This document shows, in pieces, positions 14,305-23,111 of a stretch of 64,000 bases of DNA; positions within the stretch are counted from its first letter, which is position 1; the number at the start of each line of letters is the position of its first letter. The notes beneath the pieces are model-generated. The model was not told the DNA's origin and ran no database searches. It worked only from the letters and a program-made list of their open reading frames with translations. Origin of the DNA: an uncultured Eubacteriales bacterium (GTDB lineage Bacteria > Bacillota > Clostridia > Christensenellales > CAG-314); contig UQVY01000003.1 in assembly GCA_900544545.1 (NCBI GenBank), positions 1-64,000 on the forward strand. Reading direction: 5' to 3'. Both the position numbers and the translations under genes were made by a program.

Positions 14305-16875
14305 ATGAAAAGGGCGATATTGATAATACTGATGATTTCGGCTGTTCTGAGTTTAGCCGCGTGCAACGGAGAATTCAGGGTTACCGTAACCGCGGGCGAA
14401 GGCGGGAGTGTAACGGGCGGCGGCGTATTCAACGGCGGCGATCTTGCGACGGTTCGGGCTTTTCCCGACGATAACGCGATATTCGTTGGCTGGTATTCCG
14501 GGGACGATTTGGTAAGCGGGCAATCCGAGTACACGTTCATAGTCGAAGGCAATCTCAATCTTCGCGCGGTTTTCAGCAAGCGTGCGGTTCTGGTTCTTGA
14601 TTCGGATTTGACCGAACCCTACGGAGCGGGCGAATACGTTTCGGGCGCGAGGGTTACGGTTTATACGGCCGTTCCCGAGCATTACGAATTTCTTGGCTGG
14701 TACGAAGGAGAGGCGTTGGTTTCCGGTGATGCGGAATTCTCGTTCGTTCTCGATTCGGACAGGCGTTTCGAGGCTCGTTTCGTTGCGATAAGGTACGGTT
14801 TTTCGGTTGAAAGCACGGACGGCGGAGAGGTTGAAGGGGATTTTTCGGGAAGCTGCGTGTTCGGCGACGAAGTAAATCTCCGCGCTGTGAGCCACGAGGG
14901 TTTCCGATTTGCGGGCTGGTTCGAAAACGGAGTATTCTTTTCGGATAAGGAGGAGATAACCTATACGGTCAGGGGCGAAACCAGGCTTCTCGCTCGTTTT
15001 GCGAAGGGCTACGTGCTTACGGTGATTGCGGGCGAAGGAATAACGACCAATATCGACGAGCTTACGACCTACGAAGGCGACGATATAAGGCTCGAAGCCG
15101 CTTTGGACGGCGGTTATACGTTTCTGGGCTGGAGAGTCGGAGGACGGACGGTTTCGGCGGATACGGTCTACGAATTCGTGATGCCCGCCGCCGATCTGAC
15201 GGTATACGCTCTTTGCCGCGACGAATTTTCGGGCTACACGAGCGTGCGGACCGCCGAGGAGTTGTCTGCGATAAGGAACGAGCCGAGCGGAAGTTACGTT
15301 CTGAGGCGGAATATCGACCTTTCGGATTATGAATGGACGCCGATATGCGGAGGAGCGGTCGGATTTTCGGGTGTTTTAGAGGGTGCGGGCTGCGTTATAA
15401 CGGGGCTTTCGGCTGAGGGCGACTGCGGTTATATCGGCGGCTACAAGCATACTCTCGAGCTTGGTCTTTTCGGTTTCGTAAGCGGCGGCGAAATAAGAAA
15501 TCTTACGATTCGCGCCTCTTTCGACGTAACTCCCGATTCTGCCGCGTTTACGACGGTCTATGCGGGCGCGTTTTTCGGGAGAGCCGAAGCTCTCACGGCG
15601 TCCGGTCTTACAGCCGAGTGTGCAATACGGATTAACTCCGACGGAAAGCTGCTTTATGCGGGCGGAATAGGCGGGCTCGTATCCGAGGGTTCGGTTCTGA
15701 GCGACTTGAAGGTCGAAGGGAGCGAAATCGACTGTATTTCGGGCGGCGCGGCCTTCGTCGGGGGGATTTTCGGCGGACTCAAAGCCTCCGAGATGACGGG
15801 ATTTTCGGCGGAATCTTCGGTTTCGGCTCGCTCGGGCAGCGGTAGCGGCTACGTCGGCGGAGTCGTCGGATACAGCTGCGGACTGATAAGCCGAGGCGAT
15901 TTCGTCGGAAACGTGAAGGCTCTTTCGCCCGAAGGAGTTTCGCCTCTTTACGCCGGCGGAATAGTCGGCTGTGCGAATTTCACCGAGGTTTCGGGAAAGG
16001 TAACTTTCGGGAGCCGCGGCTATGCGGAGAACTGCCGTTCCGAAGGAAAAGTGGAGGCCGAGAGCGGTAAAAGGCCGGTGGTTTCGGGCGGAATAATCGG
16101 AGCCGCGATAGGAGCCGTGAAGGTTTTGCGGAGCCGATCGGACGGGGAGATAACGGCTGCAAGCGGAGGAAGCTATGCCTACGCCGGCGGAATAATCGGA
16201 CAGACGGTCTTTGCGGACGGAGCGATGAGCGTAGAGGGCTGCGTCGCGCGCGGAAGCGTGAATTCTTCCGGGAAGGCCTCTTCGGGCGCGGAAACTCTCG
16301 TTTCGGTTGCGGGCGGAATAGTCGGTTACGCCGTTTCCGTCAGCGTAAAGAGGTCGTATTCTTTTGCGGATATATCCGCGGAAAGCTCTTTGGGGATAGT
16401 TTCGGCAGGCGGTCTTTTGGGTGCCGCCGTTTCCTACGAATCCTCGGTTCTGCTCGAAGAAAGCTATTCCGCGGCGGGTAAGATTTCCGTTTCGGGCGCG
16501 CCGATAAAGGTTTACGCGGGCGGGCTTGTCGGTTATCTCCGGAAGGGAGTGAAGCTCTCCGCTTGTTTTTCTCACGTTTATTCTTACGAAGTCGCGATAA
16601 GTCCCGCCGATTCTTTTATCGGCTGCTTTGTCGGCAATCTCGTCGGCGACTCGGCTGAGAGCGATTATTCCGAAAACTGCGCCGCTTATAAGCTTCCCGA
16701 GGTTTCGATAAAGGTCGGCGAAGACTCTCTCGATTTGAATGAAAACGAAGGAGCCGCGCTTTTCGATGTCCTTTCGGTCGATTTTCTCGAAAGCAATCTC
16801 GGTTGGAGCGAAACGGTCTGGGATTTCTCGGCGATAAGCCAAGGCGGTTTCCCCGTTTTAAGGGAAGCCGAGTAA
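14305..16875 (+). CDS. Large lipoprotein with InlB-type and GLUG repeats
   Basis: An 856-residue surface lipoprotein. The lipobox is LAAC with Cys20. Residues about 25-320 contain four InlB B-type repeats, each with a VxAGEGG or similar strand and a FxGWY/FAGWF/FLGWR core. From about 320 to the end there is a GLUG-type beta-helix region with many AGGIVG, GGIIG and GGLVG turns. Such proteins are usually adhesins or surface binders in gut Firmicutes. The long frame to 14020 runs through repeat DNA and the promoter, so ATG 14305 with GAGGTGG upstream is the start. No sortase motif is seen. Confidence 0.85.
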   Translation: MKRAILIILMISAVLSLAACNGEFRVTVTAGEGGSVTGGGVFNGGDLATVRAFPDDNAIFVGWYSGDDLVSGQSEYTFIVEGNLNLRAVFSKRAVLVLDSDLTEPYGAGEYVSGARVTVYTAVPEHYEFLGWYEGEALVSGDAEFSFVLDSDRRFEARFVAIRYGFSVESTDGGEVEGDFSGSCVFGDEVNLRAVSHEGFRFAGWFENGVFFSDKEEITYTVRGETRLLARFAKGYVLTVIAGEGITTNIDELTTYEGDDIRLEAALDGGYTFLGWRVGGRTVSADTVYEFVMPAADLTVYALCRDEFSGYTSVRTAEELSAIRNEPSGSYVLRRNIDLSDYEWTPICGGAVGFSGVLEGAGCVITGLSAEGDCGYIGGYKHTLELGLFGFVSGGEIRNLTIRASFDVTPDSAAFTTVYAGAFFGRAEALTASGLTAECAIRINSDGKLLYAGGIGGLVSEGSVLSDLKVEGSEIDCISGGAAFVGGIFGGLKASEMTGFSAESSVSARSGSGSGYVGGVVGYSCGLISRGDFVGNVKALSPEGVSPLYAGGIVGCANFTEVSGKVTFGSRGYAENCRSEGKVEAESGKRPVVSGGIIGAAIGAVKVLRSRSDGEITAASGGSYAYAGGIIGQTVFADGAMSVEGCVARGSVNSSGKASSGAETLVSVAGGIVGYAVSVSVKRSYSFADISAESSLGIVSAGGLLGAAVSYESSVLLEESYSAAGKISVSGAPIKVYAGGLVGYLRKGVKLSACFSHVYSYEVAISPADSFIGCFVGNLVGDSAESDYSENCAAYKLPEVSIKVGEDSLDLNENEGAALFDVLSVDFLESNLGWSETVWDFSAISQGGFPVLREAE

Positions 16876-16885
16876 ATCGAAATAT

Positions 16886-17019
16886 CCCCGATTCTTATAA
16901 GTCGAACTCCCCCCCGATTCTCATAAGTCGAACTTCCAGTAATTTTCCCCCTGATTTTCGTTCCGATTCCGAAAAATCCGAGTAATTCTCCCGCGGATTT
17001 TCATTCCGATTCCGAAAAA
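16886..17019 (+). repeat. Two pairs of direct repeats in a gene-free gap
   Basis: A 23-base unit (CCCCGATTCT[T/C]ATAAGTCG...) occurs at 16886-16908 and 16912-16934 (26-bp period). A 24-base unit (GATTTTC[G/A]TTCCGATTCC...) occurs at 16953-16976 and 16996-17019 (43-bp period). The gap 16876-17189 holds only these and a promoter. Confidence 0.8.
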
Positions 17020-17084
17020 AGAGCGAGAAAATCCGTTCCGATTCTCGGAAAGAGGAAAATATCGGTAAAAAAAGCCCTATTGCC

Positions 17085-17113
17085 TTGCAATCGCGTGAGA
17101 AAAGTAGTATAAT
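17085..17113 (+). promoter_or_regulatory. Promoter of the cyclophilin-maf unit
   Basis: TTGCAA (17085-17090), 17-base spacer, TATAAT (17108-17113). Confidence 0.75.
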
Positions 17114-17189
17114 TGACTAAATGCGGAAGTGTACTTCTTCCGCGCGCCGCGAAATTTGCGGAAATGAAAATCAGGAGCAAAATAACAGA

Positions 17190-17726
17190 ATGTTCAATAT
17201 CAACGAAAAGCGCAATCCGTTAGTAACCGTAACAATGAAAAACGGCGGAACCGTCGTAATCGAGCTTTATCCCGAAATCGCGCCCAATACCGTCAACAAC
17301 TTTCTTTCTCTGGTAAACAAAGGCTTTTACAACGGTCTGAAGTTCCACAGAGTAATAAGAGGCTTTATGATACAGGGCGGCGATCCTATGGGAACGGGCA
17401 TAGGGGGCTGCGGATACCGGATAAGGGGAGAATTCGGAATGAACGGATTCGACAACAGGCTTCGTCATACCGCCGGCGTTATAAGTATGGCGAGAACGGC
17501 TATGCCCGACAGTGCGGGCAGTCAGTTTTTCATTATGCACGAGGACGCGCCTCATCTTGACGGAGCGTACGCTGCGTTCGGAAAGGTAATCGAAGGAATG
17601 GACGTAATCGACGCGATAGCCTGCGTCCCCACGGGAAGGAACGATATGCCTCTCGAGGATCAGGTAATGACCGTCGTAACGGCGGAAACCTTCGGGATCG
17701 ACTATCCCGAGCCGGAGAAACTTTAA
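17190..17726 (+). CDS. Cyclophilin-type peptidyl-prolyl isomerase
   Basis: Catalyses cis-trans isomerisation of X-Pro bonds. The 178-residue cytoplasmic protein shows VNNFLSLVNKGFYNGLKFHRVI with catalytic FHR, GFMIQGGDP, GVISMARTAMPDSAGSQFFI, and the HLDGAYAAFGKVIEGMDV segment with the Leu-Asp loop. No signal peptide is present. Start ATG 17190 has AGGAG about 12 bases upstream; a longer frame to 17121 overlaps the transcription start. The stop overlaps the maf start (TAATG). Confidence 0.96.
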   Translation: MFNINEKRNPLVTVTMKNGGTVVIELYPEIAPNTVNNFLSLVNKGFYNGLKFHRVIRGFMIQGGDPMGTGIGGCGYRIRGEFGMNGFDNRLRHTAGVISMARTAMPDSAGSQFFIMHEDAPHLDGAYAAFGKVIEGMDVIDAIACVPTGRNDMPLEDQVMTVVTAETFGIDYPEPEKL

Positions 17727-18292
17727 TGAAGGTGATTCTCGGTTCGCTTTCTCCTCGGCGGAGGGAGCTTATAGGGAAGGTAATCCGCGTTGACGAAACG
17801 ATAGCCTCGAAGGCGGACGAGCATTGCGGCGAATCCCGACCCGAACTTGCGGTGAAGGAGGTCGCTTTGCAGAAGATGGGTTATTTCTGCGGAAAGGAAT
17901 ACGACGACGCCTTGATTATAACGGCGGATACGATAGTTTATTTCGGCGGGAGGATTCTCGGGAAGCCGCATTCTCGGGAGGAAGCCGAAGTTATGCTCGG
18001 CGGGCTTTCGGGGAATACGCATACGGTCTATACGGGCGTATGTCTGAAGAGGGGCGACGAGGTCCGTACTTTCGTCGAAACGAGCGAAGTGACCTTCCGC
18101 GTTCTTTCGGAGAAGGAGATTTCGGATTATATAGATACGGGTTCGCCCTTCGATAAAGCGGGCGGTTACGGAGTGCAGGACAGCGGTTTCGTCGAGAGGA
18201 TTGACGGGAGCTACGACAACGTAATGGGGCTTCCGACCGAAAGGCTCGGCTCGGAGCTTAAAACCTTCCTCGAAGAATCCGAAAGCGAATAA
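17726..18292 (+). CDS. maf: Maf-family nucleoside triphosphate pyrophosphatase
   Basis: Maf proteins hydrolyse dTTP/UTP or modified NTPs and slow septation when overproduced. The 188 residues carry the GSLSPRRREL N-terminal phosphate motif, ITADTIVYFGGRILGKP with the catalytic Asp, the SGNTHTVYTGV strand, SPFDKAGGYGVQD, and DNVMGLP near the end. Translationally coupled to the cyclophilin gene. Part of its 3' end is echoed about 150 bases downstream. Confidence 0.95.
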   Translation: MKVILGSLSPRRRELIGKVIRVDETIASKADEHCGESRPELAVKEVALQKMGYFCGKEYDDALIITADTIVYFGGRILGKPHSREEAEVMLGGLSGNTHTVYTGVCLKRGDEVRTFVETSEVTFRVLSEKEISDYIDTGSPFDKAGGYGVQDSGFVERIDGSYDNVMGLPTERLGSELKTFLEESESE

Positions 18293-18451
18293 TCGGATTT
18301 TCCATAAAGATTCTTGAAACGAAAAACGAGCCTTCTTTTTGAGAATCGCAGCTTAGACTTTCCTCGGAGAATCGTAGTCCGATATTTTCCCGAATAGTCT
18401 GGAAACGAACGATAAGACTTTCCCTGAAGAATCCGAAAGGCAATAATCCGA
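18261..18451 (+). repeat. Degenerate repeat of the maf 3' end
   Basis: The segment around 18264-18297 (CTTCCTCGAAGAATCCGAAA and onward to AATAATCGGA) recurs with mismatches at about 18417-18451. A related word (TTTCCTCGGAGAATCG) lies at 18359-18374. The 18293-18616 gap holds no gene that I can support; a weak TTGAAA-17-GATACT (18540-18568) may be the promoter of the MreB-like gene. Confidence 0.6.
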
Positions 18452-18616
18452 GCCAAGGCTCTTTGAAGGTGCGGAAATCTACCGACGAGCTTTCTCTTTG
18501 AGAACGGAAAAAGCAATGAAAACGCGTTTGCAGACTTGTTTGAAAACGGCTGCGGATAGAGCGATACTGCCGCCGGAATGCAGAAGGCGGCTGACTGAAC
18601 TGAAATTTGGTGTATT

Positions 18617-19588
18617 ATGAGATCATACGAACTTGCAGTCGATTTAGGCGCGGACAGTATAAGAGTTGCGCTTTCCGGGGCGTCGGTACCGGCGGTCGAG
18701 CCGTCGATAGTCGCGCAGCCCTTGGGGAGCGAAAGTATTCTCTGCGGAGCGGAAGCGGCTCGAGCTTTTGCGGCGCACAGGCAGAATTACAGATTCATAC
18801 GTCCGGTAGCCGGCGGGGTGATTGCGGACGAAAGGAACGCGGTGCGGCTGGTCAACGCCGTTTGCCGCCGATATCTTTCGCAGGCGAGCCGCGAGCCGGA
18901 GATTATGGCGACGGTAGCTCTTATGAACGGGATCGACCACGACGAAGTCGCGCGGTACGAGCGGGTTTTTGCCGAAGCGGGAATTCAGCCGATAAGGTTT
19001 GCGGAGAGCGGGCTTGCGGCGTTCGGAGCGATTTCGGAGCAATTCGGAGTACAGAGCGGAATGGTTGTGGACATAGGCAGGGACAAGACCGAGATAACCG
19101 CGGTTCACGACGGAGCGGCGGTTGACGGCTGCAGTCTTTTCGTCGGCGGAAAGCATATAGACTCTGCCGTTCGGGAAGTGGTTTTCGGTAATTTCGGAAT
19201 ATCGGTTACGACGGAGCAGGCGGAGGACATAAAGAAAAGGTGCGTAAGCCTCGATAAGAAGGACGCTTCGAGCATAATAATTTCCGGGGTGTCCGCTAAG
19301 AAAAACGAGCCCGTTTCGACGCGGGTAAGCGCGCGCGACTTTTTTGAAGGAGTCTGCTCGGTTACGGAGCTTATCGTGCTTGCGGTCAACAGTCTTTTCA
19401 ATTCATTGAAGGGCGAGGCTTTCGGGCAGATAAGGAATTCGGGCGTATTTTTAACGGGCGGTTGCGCCAACATTTACGGTATAGGCGAGTTTTTCTGCGA
19501 TTGTCTTAACGTTCCGTCGAGGGTAGCTGATAAACCCGAGTCGGCGGTAATACGCGGATTGACCCGAACGAAAGGAGGCAGGTTTTGA
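18617..19588 (+). CDS. Divergent MreB-like actin homologue
   Basis: A 323-residue actin-fold protein. It shows phosphate-1 AVDLGADSIRVAL, the RPVAGGVIADERNAVRL stretch typical of MreB, GLAAFGA, phosphate-2 VVDIGRDKTEITAV, GGKHIDSAVREV, and the adenosine motif TGGCANIYGIGEFF. MreB organises lateral cell-wall synthesis. Compared with canonical MreB the N-terminal GTANT-type motif is altered (GADSI), so it is either a diverged paralogue or a lineage-specific form. No mreC or mreD is adjacent. The stop overlaps the TTG start of the HD membrane protein, so the two are coupled. Confidence 0.75.
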   Translation: MRSYELAVDLGADSIRVALSGASVPAVEPSIVAQPLGSESILCGAEAARAFAAHRQNYRFIRPVAGGVIADERNAVRLVNAVCRRYLSQASREPEIMATVALMNGIDHDEVARYERVFAEAGIQPIRFAESGLAAFGAISEQFGVQSGMVVDIGRDKTEITAVHDGAAVDGCSLFVGGKHIDSAVREVVFGNFGISVTTEQAEDIKKRCVSLDKKDASSIIISGVSAKKNEPVSTRVSARDFFEGVCSVTELIVLAVNSLFNSLKGEAFGQIRNSGVFLTGGCANIYGIGEFFCDCLNVPSRVADKPESAVIRGLTRTKGGRF

Positions 19589-21054
19589 CAGACGAAACCT
19601 TTATAGACAGAGAGAGGGCTTTCAGGGGCGTAGGGACGATGGTTCTTATGACGATCGTTTTCTTCGTTCTTGCGGGGGCGATGAGTTATCTCGTATATTT
19701 CAGGTCGCTCGAAGGCGCGAACGTATGGGATTTCGTGGCGTTTCTCGCGCTGATCGCGATGCCCTGCGTAATATTCGACGTATATCTGTGGTCGAGCGAG
19801 CGTTCCCTGCTTGCGGAGAAGAGGAAGATAGCGGCTATGTATACGGTTATGACCGTAAGTCTTGCGCTTGAATTCTGTTTTGCGAGCGTGATTTCTTCCG
19901 ACTACGGAATATATTGCGCGCCCTTTGCGGTATGCGCCCTGGTTATCGCTCTTCTGATAAATCCGAGGTGCAGTTTCTACGCGAATTTCACGGTTCTTCT
20001 TATCTTTTTCATCAACGAAATGCGATTTTCGGGCGACGCGACGAGAATGTACTTTTCTCTTTTCGCGGGTATAGCCACGGGAATACTTGCTTCGTCCTGG
20101 ATAAGCCGCTGTACGAGGAGGATTCAGTATATAGTTACGGCTGTAAAGCTCGGATTGTTTTCGCTGCTTATAGGGGCGTCGGTCTCGATTCTTTTCGTAA
20201 ACGTCGGAGCCATACCCGACGGAATGCTTCAGATATGCCTGTTTTCGCTTCTTTCGGGGGCGATAGACATAGCCTTGTTTATGCTTCTCGTACCGACCTT
20301 CGAGTGGCTCTTCAATCTCGTTTCGGATTTCCGGCTTGCCGAAATAGCCTCTGCGAACCGACCTTTGATGAAGAGATTGCGGCGGGACGCGATAGGAACC
20401 TTCAACCACAGTCTTCTGCTCGCCAATTACGCGGAAGCCTGTGCCGCTGCGATAGGAGAGGACGTCTTTCTTGCGAGAGCGGCGGGATATTATCACGATA
20501 TAGGTAAGCTTGCCGCGCCCAAGTTTTTCAGCGAGAATCAGATGGGCGGGGAGAATCCGCACGACAGTCTTTCGCCCGAGGCGTCGGTGAGGATAATAAA
20601 GACTCACGTAACCAAAGGGATCGCGCTTGCCAAGGAGTATCGACTTCCGATAGAGATACAGAAGGTTATCGCCGAGCATCACGGAACGCTTCCGATTATG
20701 TTTTTCTATCATAAGGCGAACAGGATTACGGAGGGCGGCGAGGTGGATATGACCTCTTACAGTTACGACGGTCCCAAGCCCAGCAGCCGTATAAGCGCGA
20801 TAATAATGATTTGCGACGCCTGCGAAGCGGCTTTGAGGGCAAACAACGACAAGTCGAGAGCCAACGAGATAGTTGAGAAGCTCGTACGGCAGAGGTTCGA
20901 GCAAGGACAGTTCACCGACTGCGACGTAACGATGAAGCAGCTCGACATAATAAAGGAAACGATAGTAACGACGTATATAGGAATCGAACACGACAGGGTT
21001 AAGTATCCCGAGCAGAACGCGGTTAAGAAGGACCGAACCGATAATAAGGACTAA
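19585..21054 (+). CDS. PgpH-like HD-domain membrane phosphodiesterase, short form
   Basis: PgpH (YqfF) degrades c-di-AMP. The 489-residue product has about seven membrane helices (about 15-260) followed by a cytosolic HD domain (FNHSLLLANYAEAC, YYHDIGKLAAPKFF, IAEHHGT, ICDACEA). The extracellular 7TMR-HDED domain of about 250 residues seen in B. subtilis is missing; the protein starts almost at the first helix. TTG is used as start, after AGGAGG, overlapping the upstream stop. Gene order (pgpH, ybeY-era, yqzL, recO) matches B. subtilis minus dgkA, cdd and phoH, which supports the assignment. Confidence 0.88.
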   Translation: MTDETFIDRERAFRGVGTMVLMTIVFFVLAGAMSYLVYFRSLEGANVWDFVAFLALIAMPCVIFDVYLWSSERSLLAEKRKIAAMYTVMTVSLALEFCFASVISSDYGIYCAPFAVCALVIALLINPRCSFYANFTVLLIFFINEMRFSGDATRMYFSLFAGIATGILASSWISRCTRRIQYIVTAVKLGLFSLLIGASVSILFVNVGAIPDGMLQICLFSLLSGAIDIALFMLLVPTFEWLFNLVSDFRLAEIASANRPLMKRLRRDAIGTFNHSLLLANYAEACAAAIGEDVFLARAAGYYHDIGKLAAPKFFSENQMGGENPHDSLSPEASVRIIKTHVTKGIALAKEYRLPIEIQKVIAEHHGTLPIMFFYHKANRITEGGEVDMTSYSYDGPKPSSRISAIIMICDACEAALRANNDKSRANEIVEKLVRQRFEQGQFTDCDVTMKQLDIIKETIVTTYIGIEHDRVKYPEQNAVKKDRTDNKD

Positions 21055-21122
21055 AGCCTGTAATAAGGACTAAATCCGATAGCGGTTAATAAGGATTAAA
21101 GCCGATAATAAGAATTAAATCC
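21043..21122 (+). repeat. Four copies of a 16-bp repeat
   Basis: AATAAGGACTAAAGCC (21043-21058) recurs at 21062-21077, 21088-21103 and 21107-21122 with 1-3 changes. The first copy contains the TAA stop of the preceding gene, so the array seems to have grown from the end of the coding sequence. Confidence 0.85.
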
Positions 21123-21229
21123 GATAATGCGGATATTTTCCCGAAGAAAATGGCGGGGGTATTTCCCCGAAGAAAAGGTTAAGAAGGAATAGAAGCGACG
21201 ACGGGTATTTGCCCGGGTAAGAGGAAAGA

Positions 21230-22819
21230 ATGCTGAAACTTGACACGAGATATATAGGAAAAGAAGACAAAGAGCTGATAAAGAAGGTATTGACTCACGC
21301 GGCGGAGAAGCTTTCGCAGAAGGAGGATCTGGAGGTAGAGATATCCTTCGTCGGCAGAGATGCTATAAGGGAAATCAACGCCGAGGAGCGGAACGTAGAC
21401 CGTGTAACCGACGTATTGAGTTTTCCCGCTCTTGACGGAATAAAGGGGAAAGTTCTCGACAAGAAGGACTATTCCGCCGACGTAAATCCCGAAACGGGCT
21501 GTATTCTTCTGGGCGAGATAGTTATATGCCGCGATATGGTTCGTAAGCAGGCTCTGGAGTACGGACATTCTTACGAAAGGGAGCTTGCGTTTCTGTCCCT
21601 GCACGGATTTCTTCATTTAATGGGTTACGACCATATCGAAGAATCCGACCGCACGGAGATGGAATCTCTTGCCGAGAGCATTCTCCGCGATCTCGAAATA
21701 AGCCGCGATTCCGACGATTCCTCCGATTCTTCTGCCTGTAAAAGCGATAAATCTTCCCTCTGCGAATCCAAATCCGATGAAAGTCCCGAAGATTCCTCCG
21801 AATTCCCCGAATTTTCCGACGACGATTCTTTCGATGATGAAGATTCCGATAGCGACGATTTTGACGACGACGAAGAAAGTCCCGAAAATCCCGTCGAAAA
21901 CCCCGCTCGCAGGAATTTAAAATCCGGTTATATCGCGATAGTGGGCAAGGCCAACGCGGGTAAATCCTCTCTTCTGAACAGCATAATCGAGCAGAAGATT
22001 TCGATAGTTTCGCCCAAGCCGCAGACGACGAGGAACAAGATTCTGGGGATTTTCACGGAAGGCGACGTGCAGATGATATTCGTGGACACGCCCGGTTCTC
22101 TCCGCGTGAGCAACAAGCTCGGCGATTTTATGGCTAGGAGCATAGTTTCGGCTGTTCGGGACGTAAACTGCATTCTGGTGGTTATCGACGGTCATAACGG
22201 AATAAAGGACGACGACCTCGAGCTTCTGAGGAAGCATATATCGGGCGGAATTCCGACCGTCGCGGTAATTTCCAAGACGGACATTTCCCAGCCCGAGAAG
22301 CTTATGCCCGAGCTTGCCAAGCTCAATTCCGTGGAAGGTCTGGAGAGCGTCTGGGCGGTTTCGGCCAAGAGGAACAGAAACGTCCGCGAGCTTCGGGAAT
22401 ATCTGAAGCGTTTTATGACCGACGACGTGTTTTATTTCGACGAAGACGACGTAACGGACAGGAGCCAGAGGTTTATCGTCTGCGAGATAATAAGAGAGAA
22501 GATTCTGCTTGCTCTCGACGAAGAGGTACCTCACGGAACGGGCGTACAGCTCAATAAAATGGAATACGATCCGAGGCGGCGGCTGTGGGACGTCGACGCG
22601 AACATAATCGTCGAGAAGGCTTCGCACAAGCCCATAATAATCGGTAAGCGCGGACAGACCTTGAAGGAGATAGGGACTCACGCCCGTCAGGGAATCGAAA
22701 AGCTTTTGGGCTGTCGGGTATATCTTTCTCTGTGGATAAAGGTCAAGGAAGACTGGAGGAACAGCGATTATCTTCTGAAGGACATAGGCTACGACAAGAA
22801 AGAGGAGCTTGAAGAATAG
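21230..22819 (+). CDS. YbeY-Era fusion protein
   Basis: One 529-residue frame joins two normally separate proteins. Residues 1-155 are YbeY, an rRNA maturation/quality-control endoribonuclease, with the zinc motif HGFLHLMGYDH (His125, His129, His135). Residues about 157-225 are a linker made almost only of Ser, Asp, Glu and Pro. Residues about 231-529 are the Era GTPase with P-loop GKANAGKS (239-246), G3 DTPG, G4 SKTD, and a C-terminal KH domain (IIIGKRGQTLKEIGTHAR). Both act on 16S rRNA/30S assembly, so fusion makes functional sense. The linker has no Met that could restart Era. RBS AGAGGAAAG precedes the ATG. Confidence 0.93.
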   Translation: MLKLDTRYIGKEDKELIKKVLTHAAEKLSQKEDLEVEISFVGRDAIREINAEERNVDRVTDVLSFPALDGIKGKVLDKKDYSADVNPETGCILLGEIVICRDMVRKQALEYGHSYERELAFLSLHGFLHLMGYDHIEESDRTEMESLAESILRDLEISRDSDDSSDSSACKSDKSSLCESKSDESPEDSSEFPEFSDDDSFDDEDSDSDDFDDDEESPENPVENPARRNLKSGYIAIVGKANAGKSSLLNSIIEQKISIVSPKPQTTRNKILGIFTEGDVQMIFVDTPGSLRVSNKLGDFMARSIVSAVRDVNCILVVIDGHNGIKDDDLELLRKHISGGIPTVAVISKTDISQPEKLMPELAKLNSVEGLESVWAVSAKRNRNVRELREYLKRFMTDDVFYFDEDDVTDRSQRFIVCEIIREKILLALDEEVPHGTGVQLNKMEYDPRRRLWDVDANIIVEKASHKPIIIGKRGQTLKEIGTHARQGIEKLLGCRVYLSLWIKVKEDWRNSDYLLKDIGYDKKEELEE

Positions 22820-22875
22820 CTAAATAACGAATAGCGAAGAGCGAACAGAGACAATAAACGGATTACGAATAAAGA
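22805..22875 (+). repeat. Short repeats after the era frame
   Basis: GAATAGCTAAATAACGAATAG-type words (GAATAGC, GAATAGCGAA, AGCGAACA) repeat across and beyond the TAG stop codon. Confidence 0.5.
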
Positions 22876-22970
22876 ATCAGGCTCTCCCGAAGCGGGAAAT
22901 AATTGTCTTTTCCCGTATAGTTTCCGATTTTTTCCGCACCTTAACGATATACGGTCAAGGAGGAACGACT

Positions 22971-23111
22971 ATGAGGAGCGCAAAGGATTTGGCTTGGGAG
23001 CTTTTCAAGGAAACGGGCAACATATCTTACTATTGTCTTTACCGAAGTTTAGGAGGCTCGTCCGAAGATGATTATAACCGACGCAATAGTGATAAGAACG
23101 GTCGATTATAA
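22971..23111 (+). CDS. yqzL: YqzL-like small protein
   Basis: A 46-residue protein starting MRSAKDLAWELFKETGNISYY. It matches the YqzL family pattern (W..F..TGNI..Y.L), whose gene lies between era and recO in Bacillus, exactly the position here. AAGGAGG precedes the ATG. Its 3' end overlaps recO by 44 bases in another frame, so its last dozen residues are constrained by recO. Function unknown. Confidence 0.8.
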   Translation: MRSAKDLAWELFKETGNISYYCLYRSLGGSSEDDYNRRNSDKNGRL

